Source: Saccharothrix ecbatanensis (GTDB lineage Bacteria; Actinomycetota; Actinomycetes; Mycobacteriales; Pseudonocardiaceae). Taken from it: 64,000 nucleotides of DNA. Positions 46,694 through 55,200 of the stretch are shown here, piece by piece; the first letter of the stretch is position 1, and each line of letters starts with the position of its first letter. The position numbers were made by a program, and so were the translations under genes. Under the pieces are notes generated by a model, which was given only the letters and a program-made list of their open reading frames with translations, searched no databases and was not told the origin of the DNA. The stretch is taken from positions 7,502,001-7,566,000 of the forward strand of contig NZ_JACHMO010000001.1 in NCBI RefSeq assembly GCF_014205015.1. The letters are read 5' to 3'.

Positions 46694-48757
46694 GTGGGCC
46701 GGTACGCGCTCCTGGTCGCGACCGGCGAGTACGAGGACGTCCGGCTGAGCCGGCTGCGCGCGCCCGAGCAGGACGTGGAACGGCTCGCCGCCGTGCTGGA
46801 GGACCCGGACGTCGGCGGCTTCACGTCGGTCGAGGTGCTGCGCGACCGTGCCGACCACGAGATCCGCCGTGCGGTGGAGGAAGTGCTCGCCGCGCGAGGT
46901 CCCGACGACCTGGTGCTGCTGTACTTCTCGTGCCACGGCCTCACCACGCCCGCGCGGCGGCTGTACTTCGCCGCGTCGAACACGGTGCAGGACCGGCCCG
47001 CCGGCACCGCGATCCCGCGCTCGTTCCTCAACGAACAGCTGGAGGACTGCCGCGCGTCGGGGCGGATCCTGGTGCTGGACTGCTGCTTCAGCGGCGCGTT
47101 CGTGGAGGGGTTCAAGGCATCGGCCGATGCTGCCGTGATCGACGACGTGGGCACCGGGTACGTCGTGATGACCGCGTCCAACGCCTACGAGTACGCGTTC
47201 GAGCAGGACTCGCTGTCGCTGGACGCGCCGCTGGCGTCGCTGTTCACGGACGTGCTGATCGAGGGTCTGACGAGCGGTGCGGCGGACCTCGACGGCGACG
47301 GGTGGATCGACGTCAACGAGCTGTTCACGTACGCGCAGGGCGAGGTGCGGGTGCGGCGGCCCGATCAGACGCCGCAGTTCTTCGCGCACGGCTCGTCACA
47401 GCCGTTGCGGATCGCGCGGACCGGTGGCGCGCCGGGGCGGAGGGTGCGGCGCACGGCGACCTACACGTCCGGGCAGTGGCTGGTGGCGCGTGGCTTCCGG
47501 GCTGCCGCCGAGCCGGTGTGCCGGACGTTGGGGCCGATGGGGCGGCGGGCCGTGGTGTTCGTGGACCGGCGGCCGGTGGAGCTGTCCGACGCGTCCGCCA
47601 TCGTCGCCGCGTTCCAGCCGGACGACCCGCGCGACTCGCTGGGGGCGGGGTACGTGCGGGAGTTGGTGGAGGAGGTGCGGCGGGACGCGGGTGACGGCGC
47701 GGCGTCGGCGGTGGCGGTGGCTCGTGGCGTGATCGGCGGTCTGGTCGAGGCGATGCGGGACGGCCACGACCCGGTCTGGTTGAGGCGCGGCGTGCTGGCG
47801 GCTGCTGCTCAGGCGAGCTCGCTGATCGCCGAGGCGGCGGTGCCGTTGGAGGTGTCGGACGTGTCGGCGTTGGCTACCGCCGCCGCGGGTTCCGCCAAGA
47901 TCGGTGACTTCGTCGCGTCCGTGGTGGCGACAACCGGGATGCGTGGGTCTGTGCTCGTGGAGGAGGGCAACGGTTTCGGGCTGGAGTTCGAGATCCACCG
48001 CGGCACGCGCCTCGACCTCGGGTACGCGTCGAGCCGGTTCGTCACGGACACCACCCGCGGAGCGGCCGTGTTGGAGGACGCGGTGGTGCTGCTGGTCGGC
48101 GGTCGACTTGGCGACGTTCGGAAGCTGCTGGACGACATGGAGATCGGCACGCAAAGCCTGTTGCTGGTCTGCTCGAACCTGCCGCACGCGGAACTCGCGG
48201 AGTTGGTGGGTATGCGTGGCCAAGTCGTCGTGGTGGCGGGTGCCACTGAGGACGTGCTGGAGCGGTTGCAGAGTCTTGTCGGCGGCGCGATCCAGTACAC
48301 GCTGCTGGTGGACGAGCCCCGGTTCAAGTCGTCGTTGGGCCGTGCGGCCAAGGTCGTGGCCACCGAGCGGGACACGGTGGTGCTCGCCCCCGCTTACAGC
48401 TCGGGCGCGGGTGACCACGCCGCTCTTGTCCGAGCCGAAGCCGCGGACGTGGCCAAGGTGGAGCGCGCCGTTCGTGCCGTTCACAGCGCTGCGCAGGAAG
48501 GCGTCCTACGCGGTGGCGGCGTCGGCCTGGCCGACATCGGCGCCCGCCTGGCCGCGGAGGCCACCGGAACCCCGGAGGAAACCGCCGGCTGGCAAGCCTT
48601 CGCCGCCGCGTTATCCGAACCGTCCCGCCACATCGCCGAGAACGCCGCCCTGACCGTCCCCGACCTGGACCCGTCCCTGCTCGACTCGGCCGGCGCAGCC
48701 CGAACCATCGCCACCGCCGCCGCCCACACCGCCGCCCGCTTCCTCCTAATCGGCTAA
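46694..48757 (+). CDS. Caspase (EACC1-associated) fused to a GroEL-like chaperonin domain
   Basis: A 687-aa protein. Residues 1-240 are a C14 caspase: LYFSCHGL (His81) and VLDCCFSGAF (Cys131), with an ITASNAYEYAFE-like substrate loop. Residues about 252-687 follow GroEL: RTLGPMGRRAVVF (nucleotide loop), LSDASAIV (Asp299, GroEL Asp52), AGDGAASAV (Asp334, GroEL Asp87), an apical-like part (KIGDFVA, LVEEGNGFGLEFEI, VTDTTRGAAVLE, QSLLLVCSNL) and QEGVLRGGGVGL. GroEL Asp398 in VEDAL is Arg591 here (VERAV). About 30 residues of the intermediate domain and the C-terminal beta part are shortened. ATP binding may remain but hydrolysis should not. GTG 46694 has GAGGGG four bases upstream. Confidence 0.88.
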   Translation: MGRYALLVATGEYEDVRLSRLRAPEQDVERLAAVLEDPDVGGFTSVEVLRDRADHEIRRAVEEVLAARGPDDLVLLYFSCHGLTTPARRLYFAASNTVQDRPAGTAIPRSFLNEQLEDCRASGRILVLDCCFSGAFVEGFKASADAAVIDDVGTGYVVMTASNAYEYAFEQDSLSLDAPLASLFTDVLIEGLTSGAADLDGDGWIDVNELFTYAQGEVRVRRPDQTPQFFAHGSSQPLRIARTGGAPGRRVRRTATYTSGQWLVARGFRAAAEPVCRTLGPMGRRAVVFVDRRPVELSDASAIVAAFQPDDPRDSLGAGYVRELVEEVRRDAGDGAASAVAVARGVIGGLVEAMRDGHDPVWLRRGVLAAAAQASSLIAEAAVPLEVSDVSALATAAAGSAKIGDFVASVVATTGMRGSVLVEEGNGFGLEFEIHRGTRLDLGYASSRFVTDTTRGAAVLEDAVVLLVGGRLGDVRKLLDDMEIGTQSLLLVCSNLPHAELAELVGMRGQVVVVAGATEDVLERLQSLVGGAIQYTLLVDEPRFKSSLGRAAKVVATERDTVVLAPAYSSGAGDHAALVRAEAADVAKVERAVRAVHSAAQEGVLRGGGVGLADIGARLAAEATGTPEETAGWQAFAAALSEPSRHIAENAALTVPDLDPSLLDSAGAARTIATAAAHTAARFLLIG

Positions 48758-48762
48758 CCCCC

Positions 48763-48850
48763 CGCGAGTCGAACCTTCAGGTCCCGCGAGTCGAACGCTC
48801 AGGACCCGCGAGTCGAACCTTCAGGACCCGCAAGTCGAACGCTCAGAACG
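48763..48850. repeat. Four tandem copies of the 22-bp repeat
   Basis: Units of exactly 22 bases (CGCGAGTCGAACSYTCAGGWCC) run from 48763 to 48850, beginning five bases after the caspase stop. It is the same family as the array at 35073-35204. Copies 1 and 3 read CCTTCAGG and copies 2 and 4 CGCTCAG, an alternating variant. A strong terminator follows. Confidence 0.9.
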
Positions 48851-48855
48851 CGAAT

Positions 48856-48884
48856 CAGGGGTCCCCCGACCAGGGGGACCCCTG
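48856..48884. terminator. Terminator after the caspase gene and repeat array
   Basis: Twelve-base perfect arms CAGGGGTCCCCC and GGGGGACCCCTG with a five-base loop, followed by TTCTTGATTCTT. It lies 100 bases past the caspase stop and 70 from the convergent GPP34 gene. Confidence 0.85.
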
Positions 48885-48953
48885 TTCTTGATTCTTCCAC
48901 GTGTGCGAGGCGGCTACGCCTGAGCCGAAACAGCATTCGTGCATTTGTGCAGG

Positions 48954-49610
48954 TCAGCTCGATGCCGCAGGCACGATGACGGCGACCGTGATCGCGGACT
49001 GGACCTCCTCGATCGCCTTGCGCACCGCGGTCGCCGCCCAGTCGCCCTCGGAAATCACCTTCAACCGCTTCCGCACCACCGCGCGCGGCAGGTCGGCGAA
49101 GACCTTGCGGTCGTAGTCGACGGCTTTCACCAACGCGCACAACGCCGCCGTCCGCGGGTCCACCGGCCCGTCACTCGTGATCGCCGACGTCATCCGCGCC
49201 CGAGCGTCGGTCTCCGCCGCCGGCTGCACGCCGTCCGGCGCGGGGAACCGGGTGCGCGGGAACACCAGCAGCACCCGGTCCTCCTCACGGCGCAGCACGC
49301 CACCGGCCACGAGCCCGTCCAGCACCTCGTCGGTCAGCTTCTTGCTCAGCTTCGAGATCCAGTGCCCCGGCTTGCGCGGCTTGTCGTCCGCGATCCTGGC
49401 CAACGCCTGATCGAGCAGCGGCCGTCCGACCGGCGTGGGGTCCAGCACGGTGACCTTCTTGTCCACCACGTCGACCCGTTCCGCCAACGCCAACTCGACC
49501 AACAGCGCCCCGGCCAGCCCGTAGCCGAGCGCCGGCTGGCCCAGCTTGCGCGAGCCGTTGTCGTCGTAGGCGAGCAGCACCAGTTCGTCGGCCAAGGTGA
49601 GGTCGTCCAT
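48954..49610 (-). CDS. GPP34 (GOLPH3/VPS74-like) phosphoprotein
   Basis: A 218-aa protein with the GPP34 pattern: LADELVLLAYDDNGSRKL, LGYGLAGALLVELALAERV, VTVLDPTPVGRPLLD and a basic pocket near KKLTDEVLDGLV. Eukaryotic relatives bind phosphatidylinositol-4-phosphate at the Golgi. Actinobacteria have many copies whose role is unknown, possibly at the membrane. Confidence 0.88.
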   Translation of the reverse strand: MDDLTLADELVLLAYDDNGSRKLGQPALGYGLAGALLVELALAERVDVVDKKVTVLDPTPVGRPLLDQALARIADDKPRKPGHWISKLSKKLTDEVLDGLVAGGVLRREEDRVLLVFPRTRFPAPDGVQPAAETDARARMTSAITSDGPVDPRTAALCALVKAVDYDRKVFADLPRAVVRKRLKVISEGDWAATAVRKAIEEVQSAITVAVIVPAASS

Positions 49611-49625
49611 GACCCCACCCTAGGT

Positions 49626-50861
49626 TCAACCGATGAACCGGACGTCCGGATAACGCGGCGAGTCACCCCGGAAAAGCGGGCTGTGCCGCTCTTTCAGGTG
49701 TACGTCGAAGTACGCGGCGAAGTAGTCGTGCTGGGCGGCCAACGACCGGGTCGCGTCGATCGCGCCGACGAGTTCCCGCTGCTTCACCGGGGTCAGCAGA
49801 CCACCCAACTGGGGGACCGCGATCTGGAGGTCGGTGAAGCTGTAGTGCGTGCTCGCGTCGAAATGCAGGTCCCGCTTCCACCCCCGCTGGTTCGGCCAGA
49901 AGTCCGCCCACGTCGGGTCGAAGCCGGGGTCCTGGTGCGAGTGCACGATCCGCCCGCCCGTCACCGGGTCCACGAAATCACCACCCACCAGCATGAACGG
50001 CCGGTCCAGCCCGCGCGTCACGACCTCACCGGGCCGGTAGTCGTCAGCGGAGCCGTAGCCCATGGAACCGTCCACGTTGATCCCGGCGTCGATCCGCCGG
50101 TCGTGCACCATCGTCTCGCCCGCCGTGTAACCGCCGTACGAATGGCCGAACATGCCGACCCGCGACAGGTCCATCACGGCGCCGAGACCGCTCGGCAACG
50201 GGTCGTGCTCGGCGTCCGGGTTCTCCCCGCGCGCGATCCGCCCGAGCTGGTCGAGCACGAACCGGGTGTCGGCGACCCTGGTGTCGATGGCGGTCTTGCG
50301 CTGGTCGACCAGGTCGTCGTCGACCATCGGCGGCTCGACCCGTCCGCCCGGGAACTCGACCACGGCCGACTCGTGCGTGTGCGACATCGAGACCACGACG
50401 TACCCGCGACTCGCCAGGTCGTCGGTGAGGCCCGCGTTGAGCTCCCGCAACGAACCGAATCCCGGTGAGAACAGCACCACCGGCCAGTCACCTCGGGCCG
50501 CCGGCACGTTCACCAATGCCTGACGCCGGGTCGAAGCCCAGTCCACCGAACCGGGAGGCAGGCCGAACAGGGACGGCGTCGCCTGCGTGTCGATCACCGT
50601 CGCCACGCCCGACGTCATCCACGGCGCGCGCTCTCCGTCCGCGGCGCGGGTCGGGTAGGAGACGGTGACCATCAGCTCGCGGTCGGTCGTGGGCTGCCAC
50701 GGGTCCGGCCGCTGGTCGACCAGGTGCAGTTCCGCGGTGCCGACGGGATGTCGTCCGCTCAGCGCCGGCATGATGATCTTCGTGCCGGTGGAGGCGGCGG
50801 CCGGAGGTGTTGCTACGACAAGGGTTGCGATGACCGCGACGGCCAGCGCTGTGGTGCGCAT
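49626..50861 (-). CDS. Secreted alpha/beta hydrolase, PAF-acetylhydrolase/lipase type
   Basis: A 411-aa enzyme with signal peptide (TALAVAVIATLVVATPPAAA) and an alpha/beta-hydrolase core: PVVLFSPGFGSLREL (oxyanion region), GYVVVSMSHTHESAV, nucleophile GMFGHSYGGYTAGE, an Asp in VGGDFVDP and a His in STHYSFTD. It probably acts on lipid esters outside the cell. ATG 50861 has AAAGGGA near; an in-frame start at 50945 is not protein-like. Confidence 0.9.
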   Translation of the reverse strand: MRTTALAVAVIATLVVATPPAAASTGTKIIMPALSGRHPVGTAELHLVDQRPDPWQPTTDRELMVTVSYPTRAADGERAPWMTSGVATVIDTQATPSLFGLPPGSVDWASTRRQALVNVPAARGDWPVVLFSPGFGSLRELNAGLTDDLASRGYVVVSMSHTHESAVVEFPGGRVEPPMVDDDLVDQRKTAIDTRVADTRFVLDQLGRIARGENPDAEHDPLPSGLGAVMDLSRVGMFGHSYGGYTAGETMVHDRRIDAGINVDGSMGYGSADDYRPGEVVTRGLDRPFMLVGGDFVDPVTGGRIVHSHQDPGFDPTWADFWPNQRGWKRDLHFDASTHYSFTDLQIAVPQLGGLLTPVKQRELVGAIDATRSLAAQHDYFAAYFDVHLKERHSPLFRGDSPRYPDVRFIG

Positions 50862-50963
50862 CAGGGTTGTCCCTTTCAGTGGGCTGCGGCCCTGATGCTT
50901 CCGTGTCGCACGTGCGCACGCGTCCGTCTCACGGTGGAGCGGCATATACCTCGCGCGGTTGAT

Positions 50964-51734
50964 TTACGGCAGCCACGACACGTGACCGCGCAACGCCGTG
51001 TAGCCGACGAACGCGACTACGTCGAGCAGCGCGTGCGCGACGACCAGCACCCAAAGCCGGTTCGTGCGCTGCCACACCTTGCCGAACACCAACCCCATCA
51101 CCAGGTTCCCGACGAACCCGCCGAACCCCTGGTACAGGTGGTACGAGCCGCGCAGCACCGCGCTGGCCAGCAACGCCGTGTTGTCCCGCCAGCCCAGTTG
51201 CTTGAGCCGGGTGATGAAGTACCCGACGACCAGCACTTCCTCGGCCCACGCGTTGCCCACGGCGGCCAGGATGAGCACGACGCTGCGCCACCACGACTCG
51301 TCCAAAGTGGACGGCTGCACGGCCAGGTTCAGGCCCAGGTTCCACGCGATCAGGTAGAAGATCAGCCCCGGGATGCCGATCAACGCGGCCAGACCGAGGC
51401 TGCCCAGCGCGTCCGGGCCGATCCGCGTGCGGTCCAGGCCCAGCGCCTTCAGCTTGATCCCGCCGCGCCACAGCAGGTACAGCCCGAGCCCGCCCCACGC
51501 CGCGAGCTGCACGACGCTCAGCAGCTGCGCGATCAGGTCGAGCAGGTCGAACCGCGCCTGCGGGACGTTGATCGCGACCTTCTGCTCGTTCAGCGGCACC
51601 GGGTCGAGCAGACTGTCCAGCAGCCGCACCAGGCTCCGCACCCCGGACAGGCCGAGCGTCACGGCGAAGACGAGCAGCAGTTCCAGCCGGTAGCCGTGGC
51701 GGGCCCGGGCGTCGAGGTCTTCGATCACCCGCAC
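50964..51734 (-). CDS. CPBP-family intramembrane metalloprotease
   Basis: A 256-aa protein with about seven membrane helices and the CPBP (Abi) motifs: EEVLVVGYFITRL (motif 1, Glu-Glu), HLYQGFGGFVGNLVMGLVFG (motif 2, His) and VVAHALLDVVAFVGY (motif 3, His). Members cut membrane substrates or protect against bacteriocins. The start is GTG 51734. No bacteriocin genes are nearby. Confidence 0.9.
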   Translation of the reverse strand: MRVIEDLDARARHGYRLELLLVFAVTLGLSGVRSLVRLLDSLLDPVPLNEQKVAINVPQARFDLLDLIAQLLSVVQLAAWGGLGLYLLWRGGIKLKALGLDRTRIGPDALGSLGLAALIGIPGLIFYLIAWNLGLNLAVQPSTLDESWWRSVVLILAAVGNAWAEEVLVVGYFITRLKQLGWRDNTALLASAVLRGSYHLYQGFGGFVGNLVMGLVFGKVWQRTNRLWVLVVAHALLDVVAFVGYTALRGHVSWLP

Positions 51735-51756
51735 ACGGTAACCGCGCGGTGGTCAG

Positions 51757-51820
51757 CGGCGTCGGGCTCGGCGTCGTCGGCTCAGCGTCGGGCTCAGCGG
51801 CGTTGGGCTCAGCGGCGTTG
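51757..51820. repeat. Short tandem repeat at the end of the DUF2470 gene
   Basis: A 15-base unit (GGCTCAGCGGCGTTG) is repeated exactly at 51791-51805 and 51806-51820, with degraded copies back to about 51757. The last copies lie inside the stop region of the minus-strand DUF2470 gene. Confidence 0.6.
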
Positions 51821-52567
51821 TGCCAGGAACGGGCAGCCCATCAGCCGGCGCAGTTCGCCCGCCAACTCCTGCGCCGTGCTCACCGACTGGGAGAACGCGA
51901 TGCGCACGTCGTGGTCCTCGTCCGCCATCTCCACCCGCAGCCGCAGGCCGAAGCGGTCCAGCCCGAGCGGACGCACGTGACCGCCCTTCAGCCTGTCCGG
52001 CAGGTGCTGCGCCAGCTGGCCCACCACATCGCGGTGCGACAGCTCCAGGTGACGCAGCCAGTGGTCCTCGAACGCGGCGAACGGGTCCGGCTCGGCCTGC
52101 GCGAACAGCTCGGGCCGCAGCGACGTGGTGCCCTCGGCGTCGGCCACCACCAGCGACGCGGGCGTCAACCTGAGCACGGACGCGCCGTGCCCGATGTCGA
52201 GCAGCCGCGGGTCCGGGCGCACGTCGGCGACCTGGAGACCGGCCTCGCGGGCCTCGTCCAGGGCGAGCGTGCGCAGCCAACCGGTGATCCAGAGCAGGCC
52301 GCGAACCGGTTCACGCAGCTGCACGGGCGCCTGGTCGGCGAGCTCCAGCATGGCGGTCACCTCGGCCGCGCGGGCGGACTCGACCAGCGGGTGCTCGTCC
52401 GGCAGCACGATCGTCGCGTCACCATGCGGGTGGACGTGGTGCAGCACCGGCGTGATCCGGTTCTCCGTGCCGTCCGACGGCAACAGGGCCGCGCGCCCAC
52501 CCCGGGCGGCGATGGTGCGAGCCCGCTCCGCCGGATGCGGTGCCGGCGGTCGACGTGTCTCGTTCAC
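51809..52567 (-). CDS. DUF2470 protein, iron-regulated
   Basis: A 252-aa protein. The N-terminal two thirds resemble a pyridoxamine-phosphate-oxidase-like fold seen in heme-handling proteins (ATIVLPDEHPLVESARAAEV, LWITGWLRTLAL), and the C-terminal third is DUF2470 (HLPDRLKGGHVRPLGLDRFGLRLRVE). DUF2470 occurs in HugZ-type heme oxygenases and in siderophore gene regions. An IdeR-type box 16 bases upstream of the ATG at 52567 suggests expression at low iron, fitting heme or siderophore use. Confidence 0.8.
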   Translation of the reverse strand: MNETRRPPAPHPAERARTIAARGGRAALLPSDGTENRITPVLHHVHPHGDATIVLPDEHPLVESARAAEVTAMLELADQAPVQLREPVRGLLWITGWLRTLALDEAREAGLQVADVRPDPRLLDIGHGASVLRLTPASLVVADAEGTTSLRPELFAQAEPDPFAAFEDHWLRHLELSHRDVVGQLAQHLPDRLKGGHVRPLGLDRFGLRLRVEMADEDHDVRIAFSQSVSTAQELAGELRRLMGCPFLAQRR

Positions 52568-52582
52568 CGCTCACCTCCCAAC

Positions 52583-52601
52583 TTAGGGCAGCCTAACTTG
52601 C
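52583..52601 (-). promoter_or_regulatory. DtxR/IdeR-type iron box before the DUF2470 gene
   Basis: TTAGGGCAGCCTAACTTGC on the plus strand matches the 19-base box TTAGGTTAGSCTAACCTAA at 14 positions. It overlaps the place of the -10 or transcription start, as expected for repression by an iron-bound regulator. Confidence 0.65.
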
Positions 52602-52799
52602 CGGAGCCCGGTGGCGGTAGTCCCTCGACCGGCCCAACCGGTCACGATCCCGCAGGTCCGAATGGTTCACGCAGGCTAGGGCGTGCGCAACCGACGCGCC
52701 GAGCGGGGTCGCCCGGGTGGGCGTCGGGTTCGGGCCGGTTGGCCGATTCGGCAGGGCGGGCGTTCGTCGTAATCTTGGTTCGCCTGGCGGAGGTGGCTC

Positions 52800-53273
52800 G
52801 TGGTCGTGCCGAACAAGCCGTCCACCCGAGGTGCGGCTCTCGATGACCGGTGGACCCGGTACTGCCTGGAGATGGCCGGTCGGCGCGCGTTCGGCTGGGT
52901 CGTCCTGGGGGTGCTCGCGTTCGCGCTCCAGCTCGCGTTGATCTTCGTCTTCGAGGTCACGTCCCCGCTGCCGCTTGTGCTGCTGCTGTTCTCCGTGTTG
53001 GTGCTGGGGTTCGGGCTCGCCCGGCGGCAGCCCTACCCGAAAGTGTTGGACGACCACGCTTGGGTGTACGTGCGGGTGCACTGGCGTGAGGGACTGCTTG
53101 TCGTGCACGGCGTGCGGCCCGTTGTCCTTGACGTGAGCGCCGGACCGCTGGCGCGTGGACGGATCCGCCGGCATCGGCGGGCTTGGGTCGTGTCGCCCGA
53201 CCGTGCCGGGAACACGGTGGTGACGTTCCGGGGCGTGCCCAAGCTGTTCCCGGCGAAGATCGTCCGCGGGTGA
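52800..53273 (+). CDS. Small membrane protein, paralogue pair member 1
   Basis: A 157-aa protein with two close membrane helices (FGWVVLGVLAFALQLALIF, PLPLVLLLFSVLVLGFGLA) and a C-terminal cytoplasmic domain of about 80 residues rich in Arg and Val (WVYVRVHWREGLLVVHGVRPVV). The next gene has the same layout and a similar ending (VTFRGVPKL / VLTRGAPFL), so they are likely duplicates. Function unknown. Confidence 0.65.
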   Translation: MVVPNKPSTRGAALDDRWTRYCLEMAGRRAFGWVVLGVLAFALQLALIFVFEVTSPLPLVLLLFSVLVLGFGLARRQPYPKVLDDHAWVYVRVHWREGLLVVHGVRPVVLDVSAGPLARGRIRRHRRAWVVSPDRAGNTVVTFRGVPKLFPAKIVRG

Positions 53274-53331
53274 GTTTGGATGATCGTTTATTCGGCTACC
53301 CCAGGGGCGGACTTCTGGTTTGCTGGGAGCG

Positions 53332-53799
53332 GTGGTGGGTGAGGCTTGGGTGGACAAGTGCCTGACCGGCGCGGATCGTCGTGCGGTCGGGTTCATTGGG
53401 CTTGGACTGGTCGCGGCCCTGGTGCTGTGGGTGGTGTCGGAGCGGATCGGGTCGCCGTGGGTGTTCGTGCTCACGCCGTTGTGCGTCGAGTTCGCGGTTC
53501 CCGGGCTGCGGCACTTCTTCTCGCGGCGCAGCTTGGTGCGGTTGCTCGACAGCTACCCGCGGCACGCCGTGTCGGTGGCTTTCGTGCCGGGTCGGGCTCG
53601 GGTCGGACGGCAGACGTACTTGGAGACGGCCGGATCCGACCGCACGTTCCTGCGGCTGTGGGAGGTGCCGGAACGGGTGCGCGAGAACATCCGGCGCGGC
53701 GGCCAGGTGTGGATGGCCGGACCCGACCCGCGTGGGCGCGCGGCAGTGCTGACCCGGGGCGCGCCGTTCCTGACCTTGGGCCGCGTGGTGATCAGGTAG
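53332..53799 (+). CDS. Small membrane protein, paralogue pair member 2
   Basis: A 155-aa protein with two membrane helices (VGFIGLGLVAALVLWVV, PWVFVLTPLCVEFAVPG) and a cytoplasmic domain (LVRLLDSYPRHAVSVAFVPG, RVRENIRRGGQVWMAGPDPRGRAAVLTRG). GTG 53332 has GGGAG eight bases upstream. It ends five bases from the convergent VWA gene. It shares layout with the gene at 52800. Confidence 0.65.
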   Translation: MVGEAWVDKCLTGADRRAVGFIGLGLVAALVLWVVSERIGSPWVFVLTPLCVEFAVPGLRHFFSRRSLVRLLDSYPRHAVSVAFVPGRARVGRQTYLETAGSDRTFLRLWEVPERVRENIRRGGQVWMAGPDPRGRAAVLTRGAPFLTLGRVVIR

Positions 53800-53803
53800 G
53801 GGG

Positions 53804-54982
53804 TCAGCGGCCGACCGGGATGCCGCTCTGCTCGGCCCAGGCGGCGACGTCCTCGCGTCGCAACGCGGTCGCCAGCAGGTCGGGGAAGCGGTCCGGCGTG
53901 CAGGCGAACGCGGGCGCGCCCAAGTCCGACAGCCGGGCGGCCAGCTCGTGGTCGTAGGCGGGCGTGCCGCTGTCCGACAACGCCAGCAGGACGACGACCG
54001 TCACACCGCTCTGCACCAACTCGCGGACCCGCCGTTGCAGCTCCCGCGCGACACCGCCCTCGTACAGGTCGCTGATCAGGACCATGACGGTGTCGGTCGG
54101 GCGGCGCACCAGCGACTGCCCGTACGCCACCGCGCGGTTGATGTCCGTGCCGCCGCCGAGTTGGGTGGAGAAGAGGAGGTCGACGGGGTCCTTCAGCTGC
54201 TCGGTGAGGTCGACGACCTCGGTGTCGAACACGACCAGCTTCGTGTCGACGGCCTTCAGCGAGGCGAGCGACGCGCCGAGGACGGCGGAGTAGACGACGG
54301 ATTCGGCCATCGAACCGGACTGGTCGACCAGCAGGATCACGTCGCGCAGGGAGGCCTGTCGGCTGCGCCGGCTGTTGCCGACCAGGTCTTGCACGACGAC
54401 CGTGCGCTGGTCGGGCTGGTAGTGGCGGAGGTTCTTCCGGATCGTGCGATTCCAGTCCACATCGGACAGACGCGGGCGGCTCGTGCGCCGGGACCGGTCG
54501 ATCGCGCCGTGGACGGCGGCGAGGAGGCGGTCGGCGAGCTTGCGCTCGATGTCCTCCACCACTTTGCGGACTACCGCGCGGGCGGTCTCGCGGGTGCGTT
54601 CGGGGATGGCGCGGGACAGTGAGACGAGCGTGCCCACCAGACTGACGTCCGGTTCCACGCTGGACAGCAGTTCCGGTTCGAGGAGGAGTTGGCGAAGCCC
54701 CAACCGCTCCACCGCGTCGCGCTGCATGACTTGGACGACGGAGCTGGGGAAGTAGGTGCGCACGTCACCGAGCCAGCGGTGGAGCACGGGCGACGACCCG
54801 CCAAGCCCTGCGCTGCGTTTGCCACCGCTGGAGGGCGCATCGTCACCGCCGCCGCCGTACAACCCGGTCAACGCGGAATCCCGCCGCTGATCGTCAGAGC
54901 TCAGCGACCCAAGATCACCAGCCGCCCCACCCAACAACAACCTCCACCGCCGCTGCCTCTCGGCCGCGATATCTTGCGTCAT
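53804..54982 (-). CDS. VWA-domain protein of the MoxR cluster
   Basis: A 392-aa protein. The N-terminal half is helical (LHRWLGDVRTYFPSSVV, RETARAVVRKVVEDIERKLADRLL). The C-terminal half is a von Willebrand A domain with an intact MIDAS: LLVDQSGSMAES, then GGTDINRAVAYG and ISDLYEGG. Such VWA proteins act with MoxR ATPases in metal-dependent assembly or remodelling. It is last in the five-gene set, separated from DUF5682 by a 433-base gap with a minisatellite. ATG 54982 is the first good start. Confidence 0.88.
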   Translation of the reverse strand: MTQDIAAERQRRWRLLLGGAAGDLGSLSSDDQRRDSALTGLYGGGGDDAPSSGGKRSAGLGGSSPVLHRWLGDVRTYFPSSVVQVMQRDAVERLGLRQLLLEPELLSSVEPDVSLVGTLVSLSRAIPERTRETARAVVRKVVEDIERKLADRLLAAVHGAIDRSRRTSRPRLSDVDWNRTIRKNLRHYQPDQRTVVVQDLVGNSRRSRQASLRDVILLVDQSGSMAESVVYSAVLGASLASLKAVDTKLVVFDTEVVDLTEQLKDPVDLLFSTQLGGGTDINRAVAYGQSLVRRPTDTVMVLISDLYEGGVARELQRRVRELVQSGVTVVVLLALSDSGTPAYDHELAARLSDLGAPAFACTPDRFPDLLATALRREDVAAWAEQSGIPVGR

Positions 54983-55200
54983 GCCCCACCCCACCCATCC
55001 CCGGTCGCCGAAGGCCCGTACTCACACCATCGGGTGATCATCGCCAAAATATGTACGGAAACACCGTTACCGCCCCTCGGTTAAGAACCATGAGGAACCC
55101 CGCCCAACCACCCCTCTCAGGTCACCCCCTCACACCACCCGCTGCCCAACCCACCGCCAACGCCCGCCGGCTACTCCGCTTCGAACGTCCCAGCCACTGG

